From an uncultured bacterium (GTDB lineage Bacteria; Desulfobacterota; Desulfovibrionia; Desulfovibrionales; Desulfovibrionaceae): DNA of 6,722 bases. Positions 1 to 5,524 of this stretch are shown piece after piece (position 1 is the first letter of the stretch; the number at the start of each line of letters is the position of its first letter). A program made the position numbers and the translations under genes. The DNA lies in assembly GCA_905215675.1 (NCBI GenBank), contig CAJMRA010000138.1, positions 1 through 6,722 of the forward strand, in the 5' to 3' direction. A model generated the notes under the pieces. The model was not told the DNA's origin. It saw nothing but the letters and a program-made list of their open reading frames with translations, and did no database searches.

Positions 1-9
1 GGTATTTTC

Positions 10-64
10 CAGTTTGAAACGCGTTGCATTTCAAACCATACGGCCTGTCGTTTCGTGGAAAAAA
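10..64 (+). repeat. Palindromic intergenic repeat, copy 1 (upstream of rlmI)
   Basis: This stretch aligns without gaps to 5430-5484, with 49 of 55 bases identical by my count. Its core is a hairpin: GTTTGAAACGC (12-22), loop GTT (23-25), then GCATTTCAAAC (26-36). Ten of the 11 stem positions pair, and the exception is C20 against A28. A conserved non-palindromic part follows, beginning CATACGGCCTG and ending in an A-run. Compared with copy 2 it lacks the right arm (GAAACGC, GCTCTAA), and the sequence to its left at 1-9 hardly matches, so it is either a decayed copy or a shorter subtype. It ends about 15 bp before the rlmI start codon, so it forms most of the visible rlmI leader. The window edge hides whatever lies to the left. 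Confidence 0.85.
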
Positions 65-78
65 CAAGGAAAAACTTC

Positions 79-1269
79 ATGAAGGAACTCTGGCTCCGCA
101 AGGGCGAGGATCGTCGTTTACGCGCCGGGCATCTCTGGGTCTTCGGCAATGAGGTCGACGTCAGCAAAAGCCCCCTGGGCGATTTTGCGCCGGGCGAGGA
201 AGCGCTGATACGCGACGCGCGCGGTCAGGCGCTGGGCTGCGCCTTCGTCAACCCGCACTCCCTGATCTGCGCCCGCATCTACAGCCGCAAGGCAGGGCAG
301 TCCCTGGACGAGGCGCTTTTGCGGCAACGTCTGGAAACGGCGCTGGCGCTGCGCGAGCGCTGTTTCGACGCGCCCTATTACCGCCTCTGTCACGGAGAAG
401 GCGACATGCTGCCCGGTCTTGTCGTCGATCGCTTCGGCGATCATCTCACGGTGCAGATCGGCACGGCGGGCATGGAAGCGCGCAAGGATCAGCTCCGGGA
501 GGCCCTGCACGCCCTGCTTGCTCCCGCCTCCATCCTCTGGGACAACGATCTTGCCTCGCGCGGGCTGGAAGGTCTGGCGCGCGACAGCGAGACGGAGGGC
601 GACGTTCCTCAGGAGCTGGACGTGCCGGAAAACGGCTGCCGCTTTTTTGCGCCCTGCCGTACCGGTCAGAAAACAGGCTGGTTCTATGATCAGCGCCGTA
701 ACCGCGCCGAAGCCGCGCGCCATGCGGCGGGCGTCCACGTGCTCGACATCTTCTCCTATGCCGGAGGCTTCGGCGGCACGGCGGCCCGCTCCGACGCGTC
801 TTCCGTCACCTTTATCGACGCCTCGCAGACCGCCGTGGACTATGCCGTCCGCAATGCCGCCCGCAATGCGCCGCGCCTTGCCGATGCGGGCGCCGTCACG
901 GGTCTGTGCGGCGACGCGTTCGAGCTCATGGAACGGCTGTACGCCGAAGGCCGCCGCTTCGGGCTGGTGTGCCTTGATCCGCCCGCCTTCATCAAGCGCC
1001 GCAAGGATGCGGAACAGGGCAAGGCCGCGTACCGCAAGGCCAACGCCCTTGCCGTGCGCCTGCTGGAACCCGGCGGCGTCTTCGTCTCCTGTTCCTGTTC
1101 CCATCACCTGCCCGCCGAAACCCTGCGCGGTCTGGTGGCGCTGGCCGCCGCCAAAAATCACCGGCAGGGACGCATCCTGTATGCGGGCGGACAGCCGGAA
1201 GATCATCCCGTGCATTGCGCCATGCCCGAAACAGCCTACCTCAAGTGCTTCATCGCCCATATGGCCTGA
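79..1269 (+). CDS. rlmI: 23S rRNA (cytosine-C5)-methyltransferase, RlmI family
   Basis: This is a SAM-dependent methyltransferase of the RlmI family; E. coli RlmI makes m5C1962 in 23S rRNA. From ATG 79 it is 396 residues, the same length as E. coli RlmI as I recall it. The N-terminal part (about 1-75, with RRLRAGHLWVFGNEV) is PUA-like. The family signature GWFYDQR is at 200-206. The catalytic domain shows motif I (LDIFSYAGGFG, 222-232), the ribose-binding acidic residue D247 (FIDAS), motif IV DPPAF (300-304) and motif VI SCSCS (337-341). C340 aligns with the expected catalytic cysteine, while C338 lies where E. coli has Phe. ATG 79 was chosen because AAGGA at 66-70 sits 8 bp upstream. The in-frame GTG at 55 lies inside the palindromic repeat and would add eight repeat-encoded residues. 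The family call is firm; the exact target base is inferred from homology. Confidence 0.9.
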   Translation: MKELWLRKGEDRRLRAGHLWVFGNEVDVSKSPLGDFAPGEEALIRDARGQALGCAFVNPHSLICARIYSRKAGQSLDEALLRQRLETALALRERCFDAPYYRLCHGEGDMLPGLVVDRFGDHLTVQIGTAGMEARKDQLREALHALLAPASILWDNDLASRGLEGLARDSETEGDVPQELDVPENGCRFFAPCRTGQKTGWFYDQRRNRAEAARHAAGVHVLDIFSYAGGFGGTAARSDASSVTFIDASQTAVDYAVRNAARNAPRLADAGAVTGLCGDAFELMERLYAEGRRFGLVCLDPPAFIKRRKDAEQGKAAYRKANALAVRLLEPGGVFVSCSCSHHLPAETLRGLVALAAAKNHRQGRILYAGGQPEDHPVHCAMPETAYLKCFIAHMA

Positions 1270-1281
1270 ATATGGCCTGAA
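1259..1281 (+). repeat. 11-bp tandem duplication over the rlmI stop codon
   Basis: The unit TATGGCCTGAA occurs twice back to back (1260-1270 and 1271-1281), and the A before it is also repeated. The first unit carries the last codons and TGA stop (1267-1269) of rlmI. The second lies in the untranslated region. It looks like a simple slippage duplication that leaves the protein end unaffected. Confidence 0.85.
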
Positions 1282-1298
1282 CCGGGGCGTGCTTTCTG

Positions 1299-1327
1299 TT
1301 GACGAGTACGCCCGGGGAAAATATGCT
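1299..1327 (+). promoter_or_regulatory. Candidate sigma-70 promoter for the aminotransferase gene
   Basis: TTGACG (1299-1304, five of six matches to the -35 consensus) is followed by a 17-bp spacer and TATGCT (1322-1327, four of six matches to the -10). Transcription would begin near 1333-1336, at the 5' edge of the hairpin at 1331-1370, and run into the aminotransferase gene at 1418. It is the best-spaced promoter-like pair I found between genes here. The -10 is imperfect, so this is a prediction from spacing and consensus only. Confidence 0.45.
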
Positions 1328-1330
1328 GAC

Positions 1331-1370
1331 GAGATACGGGGCCCCGTTCAGGGAACGCGGCCCCGATCTC
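1331..1370 (+). other. Long near-perfect hairpin between rlmI and the aminotransferase
   Basis: Three stem blocks stack: GAGAT (1331-1335) with ATCTC (1366-1370), CGGGGCC (1337-1343) with GGCCCCG (1359-1365), and CGTTC (1345-1349) with GAACG (1353-1357). The loop is AGG (1350-1352), there is one bulged A (1336), and there is one C·C mismatch (1344/1358), giving 17 base pairs. The nearest T-run (1386-1390) begins 16 bases after the stem, too far for a textbook intrinsic terminator. It may end the rlmI transcript by another route, or form the 5' end of the aminotransferase mRNA if the promoter at 1299-1327 is real. Confidence 0.7.
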
Positions 1371-1417
1371 CGAAACGCGCGACCGTTTTTCCCGTTTACC
1401 TGCAAGGACATTTCCTC

Positions 1418-2602
1418 ATGCTCAATAAAGTCCGTCTGCTGACTCCCGGCCCCACCCCGCTGCCGGAACGCGTTCGTCTGGCGCTTGCCCACGACATGAT
1501 CCATCATCGCAAAAGCGAATTCAAAGCCGTCATGCTCCGCGTGCAGGAGCAGCTGCGCGTCCTGTTCGGCACGCAGGGCCCGGTGCTTCCGCTGTCCTGT
1601 TCGGGAACAGGGGCCATGACGGCCGCCGTACACGGTCTCTTTGCGCCGGGAGAAAAGGTGCTCGCCATCGAAGGCGGCAAGTTCGGACAACGCTGGCGCG
1701 CCATTGCCGAACAGCGCGGGCTGGCCGTCGTCTCCCTTGAAGTGCCGTGGGGACAGGCGGTATCGCCCGAAGACGTCCGTCAGGCGCTGGATGCCGATCC
1801 CTCCATCAGGGGCGTTCTGGTACAGCTTTCCGAAACCTCCACCGGCGTTCTCCACCCCGTCGAGGCCCTTGCCGCGCTGACACGCTCCCGCGACGTGCTG
1901 CTGGTGGTGGACGGCATCTCCGGCGTGGGCCTGTCTCCCTGCCCCATGGACGCGTGGGGGCTGGACTGCCTGCTTACCGGCTCGCAAAAGGGGCTCATGC
2001 TGCCGCCGGGACTGGCGCTGCTGGCCCTTTCGCCGCGCGCATGGCGCAAGGCGGAAGCAACGGCCTCCGGCTGCTTCTATTTCAACCTGCCCAAGGAACG
2101 CGCCAATGTGGAAAAGGGACAGACCCTTTTCACCTCGCCCGTCAATCTCATCGTCGGTCTGGAAGAAAGCCTCAAGCTGCTGCTCGAAAACGGGCTTGAA
2201 TCCGTCTACCGCAAGCAATGGGCCCTCACCATGCTGACGCGCACCGGCGTGGCGGCGCTGGGCCTTGAACTCTTCGCCCCGCACAATTTCGCCTGGGGCA
2301 TCACCAGCGTGCGCCTGCCCGCCGGAGTGGACGGCAACGAGGTGGTCCGCCTTGCCGCCGAACGTTACGGCGTTTACATGGCCGGAGGGCAGGATCACCT
2401 CAAGGGCCGGATTGTCCGTATCGGCCATATGGGCTGGGTGGACTGGGCCGACGTGCTTGCGGGGCTGCACGCGCTGGCCGCGTCGCTTCAGGAAGCGGGC
2501 GGTCACAGCGGTTCCCGCGATTACCTCGAACAGGGTCTTGCCGCCTATCATGCGGCGCTTGCCGCCGATCCCGGCGCTCCCCTGCCCCTGACGCACGCCT
2601 GA
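1418..2602 (+). CDS. Class V PLP-dependent aminotransferase (alanine-glyoxylate / serine-pyruvate type)
   Basis: This is a 394-residue fold-type I, class V aminotransferase, a usual length for the family. The N-terminus LLTPGPTPLPERV is the family hallmark. SGTGAM (62-67) is the glycine-rich turn that contacts the PLP phosphate, D165 in VVDGISG should pair with the pyridine nitrogen, and K191 in GSQKGLMLPPG is the expected Schiff-base lysine. The C-terminal domain ends with the RIGHMG motif, followed by an Ala-rich tail. Family members transfer amino groups between alanine, serine or aspartate and glyoxylate, pyruvate or 2-oxoglutarate; the true substrate cannot be read from the sequence. AAGGA at 1404-1408 lies 9 bp before the ATG. 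The same frame stays open far upstream through rlmI, but that part is out of frame with the rlmI protein and is not coding. It is probably a single-gene unit with its own promoter. No signal peptide or membrane segment is seen, so it should be cytoplasmic. Confidence 0.88.
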   Translation: MLNKVRLLTPGPTPLPERVRLALAHDMIHHRKSEFKAVMLRVQEQLRVLFGTQGPVLPLSCSGTGAMTAAVHGLFAPGEKVLAIEGGKFGQRWRAIAEQRGLAVVSLEVPWGQAVSPEDVRQALDADPSIRGVLVQLSETSTGVLHPVEALAALTRSRDVLLVVDGISGVGLSPCPMDAWGLDCLLTGSQKGLMLPPGLALLALSPRAWRKAEATASGCFYFNLPKERANVEKGQTLFTSPVNLIVGLEESLKLLLENGLESVYRKQWALTMLTRTGVAALGLELFAPHNFAWGITSVRLPAGVDGNEVVRLAAERYGVYMAGGQDHLKGRIVRIGHMGWVDWADVLAGLHALAASLQEAGGHSGSRDYLEQGLAAYHAALAADPGAPLPLTHA

Positions 2603-2612
2603 CGCCTTTGAA

Positions 2613-2663
2613 GCGGCGCAATCCTGTCATGCCGGGGCGTCCGTCCCCGGCACGACGCGCCGC
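2613..2663 (+). other. Extended hairpin upstream of the DUF1844 gene
   Basis: GCGGCGC (2613-2619) pairs with GCGCCGC (2657-2663), GTC (2626-2628) with GAC (2654-2656), and TGCCGGGG (2630-2637) with CCCCGGCA (2645-2652). The loop is 7 nt (2638-2644), with an A·C mismatch and a six-base bulge AATCCT (2620-2625). That makes 18 base pairs in the 81 bp between the aminotransferase stop and the next start codon. No T-run follows. It ends 8 bp before the Shine-Dalgarno sequence GGAG (2672-2675), so it could separate the transcripts or influence translation of the DUF1844 gene. Confidence 0.65.
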
Positions 2664-2683
2664 CTGTTCATGGAGAGTACGCT

Positions 2684-2977
2684 ATGAGCCAGACCCCGCC
2701 TTCGGGCATGCCGGAAGTCACCTTCTCCACCTTCATCATCTCGCTGGCTTCGTCCGCGCTGGTGCAGCTGGGAGAAGTGCCCAACCCGGAAACCGGCACG
2801 ACAGACACGGACCCCTGCATGGCGCGCCACAGTATCGACATTCTGGAAATGCTGCGTCAAAAAACGGCCAACAATCTTGACCGGCAGGAAAGCAGACTCC
2901 TCGACAGCATCCTGTACGAACTGCGCATGAAATATGTCATCCGCTGCGGCAACAACGACTGCTGCAAGGAAAAATAA
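2684..2977 (+). CDS. DUF1844 family protein
   Basis: This small 97-residue protein is recognised as DUF1844 by the N-terminal block PEVTFSTFIISLASSALVQLGEVPNPETG (split across about residues 10-38) and the C-terminal helix block LLDSILYELRMKYV (71-84). The family is of unknown function and common in deltaproteobacteria-like lineages. The protein is short, has no signal peptide and no convincing membrane span, although 14-29 is hydrophobic. Its tail carries three cysteines (C88, C93, C94) in a C-x4-CC arrangement, which could bind metal or form disulphides; this is speculative. GGAG (2672-2675) sits 8 bp before the ATG. argC follows 35 bp later on the same strand with no terminator between, so the two are probably co-transcribed. 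I do not assign a function. Confidence 0.88.
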   Translation: MSQTPPSGMPEVTFSTFIISLASSALVQLGEVPNPETGTTDTDPCMARHSIDILEMLRQKTANNLDRQESRLLDSILYELRMKYVIRCGNNDCCKEK

Positions 2978-3012
2978 GGACTTCCGGCTTACGAACAAAA
3001 GGAAAAGACCGC

Positions 3013-4071
3013 ATGGAAGAACGCACTATCAACGTGGGACTCGTGGGCATCACGGGATATACGGGCATGGAACTGGCGCGGCTGCTGGCGACGCATCCCC
3101 GCATGCGCCTTACCGTCGCCTGTTCCCGCGCGGAAGCGGGCCGCCGTCTCGGCGACTTCTATCCCTTTCTTGAAAAACTTCCCGGCGCGGACGTGGTCAT
3201 CAGCGAATTCAACGCCCGCACGGCCGCGCAGGACTGCGAGGTCGTCTTTCTTGCCGTCCCCCACGGCAAGGCCATGGAAATGGCGGCGGATCTGCTGGAA
3301 GCGGGCGTCAAGGTCGTGGATCTTTCCGCCGACTTCCGCCTGCGCGATGCCGACACCTACGAAGCCTGGTACGTGCCGCACACGCGCAAGCACCTGCTGC
3401 ACCGCGCCGTGTACGGTCTGCCGGAACTCTACGCCGCGGAAACCGCGCGCGCCTCGCTCGTGGCCAATCCCGGCTGTTACCCCTCGGCGTCCATTCTCGG
3501 CCTGTATCCGGCCCTCAAGCACGGCCTTGTGGAAACCGACGGCATCGTCATCGACGCCAAGTCCGGCACGACCGGCGCGGGACGCAAGGCCGTCGTCACC
3601 TCGCTCTACTGCGAAGTCAGCGACACCTTCCGCGCCTACGGCCTCGGCAAGCACCGCCATACGCCCGAAATAGAACAGGAAGTGTCGCTCGTGGCGGGCA
3701 GGGACGTCACCGTGTCCTTCAATCCGCATCTTGTGCCCATGAACCGCGGCATCCTCGCCACCATCTACACCCGCCTGCTCTCGCCCGACACGACGCTGGA
3801 CGACGTTCACGCGGCCTATGAGGAAACCTGGAGCGCCAGCCGCTGGGTACGCGTGCTGCCCAAGGGCAAGCTGCCGGAAACCCGCCATGTGCGCGGCTCC
3901 ATGTTCTGCGATATCGGCCTTGTGGTCGATCCCCGTACCCGCCGCCTGATCATCGTCTCGGCCATCGACAATCTCTGCCGCGGCGCTTCCGGGCAGGCGT
4001 TGGCCAACGCCAACCTCATGTGCGGCCTGCCCGTGGAAACCGGCCTTGCCGCCGCGCCGCTGATGCCGTAA
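3013..4071 (+). CDS. argC: N-acetyl-gamma-glutamyl-phosphate reductase
   Basis: ArgC is the third enzyme of arginine biosynthesis. It reduces N-acetylglutamyl 5-phosphate to N-acetylglutamate 5-semialdehyde with NADPH, in the cytoplasm. The 352-residue length fits the longer (type 1) form. The N-terminal Rossmann motif GITGYTG is at 12-18. The active-site cysteine is C155 in the signature VANPGCYPSASILGL. SGTTGAGRKA follows in the substrate-binding region, then HRHTPEIEQE, whose first histidine (H214) corresponds to the catalytic histidine. The C-terminal part has the conserved DNLCRGASGQALANANLM segment. AAGGA (2999-3003) is 9 bp upstream of the ATG. It lies 35 bp after the DUF1844 gene and probably shares its transcript. 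No other arg genes are in the window. All key residues are present, so I expect an active enzyme. Confidence 0.96.
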   Translation: MEERTINVGLVGITGYTGMELARLLATHPRMRLTVACSRAEAGRRLGDFYPFLEKLPGADVVISEFNARTAAQDCEVVFLAVPHGKAMEMAADLLEAGVKVVDLSADFRLRDADTYEAWYVPHTRKHLLHRAVYGLPELYAAETARASLVANPGCYPSASILGLYPALKHGLVETDGIVIDAKSGTTGAGRKAVVTSLYCEVSDTFRAYGLGKHRHTPEIEQEVSLVAGRDVTVSFNPHLVPMNRGILATIYTRLLSPDTTLDDVHAAYEETWSASRWVRVLPKGKLPETRHVRGSMFCDIGLVVDPRTRRLIIVSAIDNLCRGASGQALANANLMCGLPVETGLAAAPLMP

Positions 4072-4103
4072 CGCCGTCCGGTCCGTTTACCGCATCCCCG
4101 CGT

Positions 4104-4145
4104 CGGGGAAGGAGGCCCCTGCCGGACAGCGCGCCTCCTTCCCCG
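4104..4145 (+). terminator. Perfect 13-bp stem downstream of argC; possible terminator
   Basis: C4104 plus GGGGAAGGAGGC (4105-4116) pairs perfectly with GCCTCCTTCCCC (4133-4144) plus G4145, across a 16-nt loop. The stem begins 33 bp after the argC stop, the position expected for a transcription end. It lacks a following T-run (the next T-run, four bases, is about 30 bp on), so it may instead protect a 3' end or act with Rho. That a perfect inverted repeat of this length is present is certain; the terminator role is inferred. Confidence 0.5.
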
Positions 4146-4234
4146 TCCCGGCTCCGAAGCCCGCCTCCCGGCGTGCCCTTTTCGGCGGAACGGGCCTCCG
4201 CAAAGGTCCCTCCCCCGGCGTACCGTCCCAACCC

Positions 4235-4263
4235 TGAACCGTCCCTTGCTGCCGGTTCATTTT
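4235..4263 (+). promoter_or_regulatory. Dyad with trailing T-run immediately before the hypD ribosome binding site
   Basis: TGAACCG (4235-4241) and CGGTTCA (4253-4259) are exact inverted repeats separated by 11 bases, followed directly by TTTT (4260-4263). The hypD Shine-Dalgarno (GAGG, 4265-4268) begins two bases later. As RNA this resembles a weak intrinsic terminator or attenuator. As DNA it could be an operator dyad. A direct repeat ACCGTCCC (4222-4229 and 4238-4245, 16-bp spacing) overlaps it. No clear promoter boxes were found in 4146-4276, so the role is open. Confidence 0.4.
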
Positions 4264-4276
4264 CGAGGCCCCATTC

Positions 4277-5404
4277 ATGAGTCAAAATCCCTTTGCAGGC
4301 TTTGCCGATCCGGATCTTTGCCGCCGGCTGCTGGCACGGCTGGAACAGGCGCTGGCGGGCATTCCCGGCGGACGCATGCGCTTCATGGAAGTCTGCGGCA
4401 CGCATACCGTCGCCATCTTTCGCAGCGGTCTGCGCTCTCTCCTGCCCGCGGGCGTGGAACATCTCTCCGGTCCGGGCTGCCCCGTCTGCGTCACCCACGA
4501 CGCCGAAATCGCCGCCTTTCTTGATATGGCCGGTCGGGACAACGTCATTCTGGCCACCTTCGGCGATCTGCTGCGCGTCCCCGGTCCCGGAGGCCGCACG
4601 CTCAAGCATGCGCAGGCGCAGGGCGCGCGCATTGAAATCGTTTATTCCCCGCTGGACGCCCTGACGCTGGCCGCCGCCAATCCCTCCGCCACGGTCGTCT
4701 TCCTTGCCATCGGCTTTGAAACCACCGCGCCCACCGTGGCCGCCACCCTGATGCTGGCGGATCAGCGCAAGCTCGACAATTTCTGCATCTTCTCCCTGCA
4801 CAAGCTCGTTCCCCCGGCCCTGCGCGCCCTGCTGGACGACGCCCGCTCCGACACCGCCGGGCCGTACGGCATCGACGCCTTTCTCCTGCCCGGACATGTC
4901 TCCACAATTCTGGGGCTGGAACCCTACGCCTTCCTGTCGCGGGACTATCGCGTTCCCGCCGTGGTGGGCGGATTTGAACCGGCCGATATCCTGCTTGCCC
5001 TCTGCATCATGGCCGAACAACTGCGCGACGCCGCGCCCGCCGTGGTCAACGCCTACCCGCGCGCCGTGGGCGACAACGGCAATCCCCGTGCCCGCGCCCT
5101 GCTGGAAGAATACTTCACGCCCGCCGACGCCCTCTGGCGCGGCATCGGTCGCATTCCTCTCAGCGGGCTGGCCCTGCGACCGGCCTACGCCCACCGGGAC
5201 GCCGCCCTGCGCCTGAACGTCTCCCTGCCCGAAGTGCCGCCCCTGCCCGGCTGCCGCTGCGGCGACGTGCTGCGCGGTCGCCTTGCGCCGCCCCAATGCC
5301 CGCTCTTCGGCAAGGCCTGCACTCCGGCAAAGCCCGTGGGGCCCTGCATGGTCTCCACGGAAGGCAGCTGCGCAGCCTATTTCAAATATGCCATGCTCGC
5401 ATGA
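4277..5404 (+). CDS. hypD: [NiFe] hydrogenase maturation protein HypD
   Basis: HypD is the iron-sulfur scaffold that, with HypC, holds the iron while its CN and CO ligands are installed before insertion into the large subunit of [NiFe] hydrogenases. The protein is 375 residues, the usual size. Visible signatures are MEVCGTHT with C40; GPGCPVC (65-71) with C68 and C71; FGDLLRVPG; GFETTAPT; and LLPGHVS. The C-terminal cluster region carries C326, C328, C341, C348, C357 and C365 in the pattern CxCG...CPLFG...C...GPCMVSxEGxC. The residue after CVT is His (H74), where E. coli has Pro; the effect is unknown. GAGG (4265-4268) is 8 bp upstream of the ATG. hypE follows, with a palindromic element between. 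No hypC is adjacent: argC is upstream. All cysteines expected to be essential are present, so the protein should be functional. Confidence 0.96.
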   Translation: MSQNPFAGFADPDLCRRLLARLEQALAGIPGGRMRFMEVCGTHTVAIFRSGLRSLLPAGVEHLSGPGCPVCVTHDAEIAAFLDMAGRDNVILATFGDLLRVPGPGGRTLKHAQAQGARIEIVYSPLDALTLAAANPSATVVFLAIGFETTAPTVAATLMLADQRKLDNFCIFSLHKLVPPALRALLDDARSDTAGPYGIDAFLLPGHVSTILGLEPYAFLSRDYRVPAVVGGFEPADILLALCIMAEQLRDAAPAVVNAYPRAVGDNGNPRARALLEEYFTPADALWRGIGRIPLSGLALRPAYAHRDAALRLNVSLPEVPPLPGCRCGDVLRGRLAPPQCPLFGKACTPAKPVGPCMVSTEGSCAAYFKYAMLA

Positions 5405-5411
5405 TTCCGCA

Positions 5412-5509
5412 CAACACTTAGAGCAATTTCAGTTTGAAACGCTGCGCGTTTCAAACCATACGGCCTGGCGTTTCGCGGAAAAAAGGTGAAACGCTCTAAA
5501 GCAACACTT
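5412..5509. repeat. 8-bp direct repeats flanking the palindromic element (candidate target-site duplication)
   Basis: CAACACTT occurs at 5412-5419 and again at 5502-5509, one copy at each edge of the palindromic element. The offset is 90 bp. Deleting 90 bp reduces the hypD-hypE gap from 120 to 30 bp, a normal operon spacing, and leaves the hypE ribosome binding site intact. The left copy overlaps the first two bases of the inverted terminus TTAGAGC. This is what an insertion with target duplication would leave, but with one example a chance match cannot be excluded. Confidence 0.5.
5418..5499 (+). repeat. Palindromic intergenic element, copy 2 (between hypD and hypE), MITE-like
   Basis: This 82-bp element is bounded by TTAGAGC (5418-5424) and its inverse GCTCTAA (5493-5499). 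Inside lies a perfect 11-bp stem, GTTTGAAACGC (5432-5442) and GCGTTTCAAAC (5446-5456), with loop TGC. A second stem is possible between GCGTTTC (5468-5474) and GAAACGC (5488-5494). The heptamer GAAACGC or its inverse therefore occurs four times, in the order forward, inverse, inverse, forward. It carries no coding capacity. It matches copy 1 over 55 bp. It sits inside what should be the hypD-hypE message, so its hairpins would be transcribed between the two genes and could affect mRNA processing or relative expression. Confidence 0.85.
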
Positions 5510-5524
5510 TCAGGAAAAAAGGAC

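Noticed and set aside
118..1260. 380-codon open frame on the - strand opposite rlmI
   Set aside because: It is a shadow frame caused by GC-rich codon use. It has no recognisable domain, and the + strand gene is certain.
419..1417. Upstream part of a 727-codon + strand frame ending with the aminotransferase
   Set aside because: The first ~330 codons overlap rlmI out of frame, have Arg/Pro/Ser-rich composition and match nothing. The real start is ATG 1418, with a ribosome binding site and the family N-terminus.
1250..2596. 448-codon - strand frame opposite the aminotransferase
   Set aside because: Composition is typical of an antisense shadow (many Gly, Arg, His and Gln). It has no family motif and no ribosome binding site that stands out.
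2989..3888. 299-codon - strand frame opposite argC
   Set aside because: It is an antisense shadow of a fully intact argC.
4072..4276. Sigma-54 promoter for hypDE
   Set aside because: I looked for the TGGC...TGC -24/-12 pattern in this gap and found no acceptable match.
4016..5296. 426-codon - strand frame opposite hypD
   Set aside because: It is an antisense shadow with a Gly/Gln-rich low-complexity look and no domain. hypD on the other strand is complete.
10..5499. The two palindromic repeats as a CRISPR remnant
   Set aside because: There are only two copies, 5.4 kb apart, each beside a gene start, with no spacers and no cas genes.
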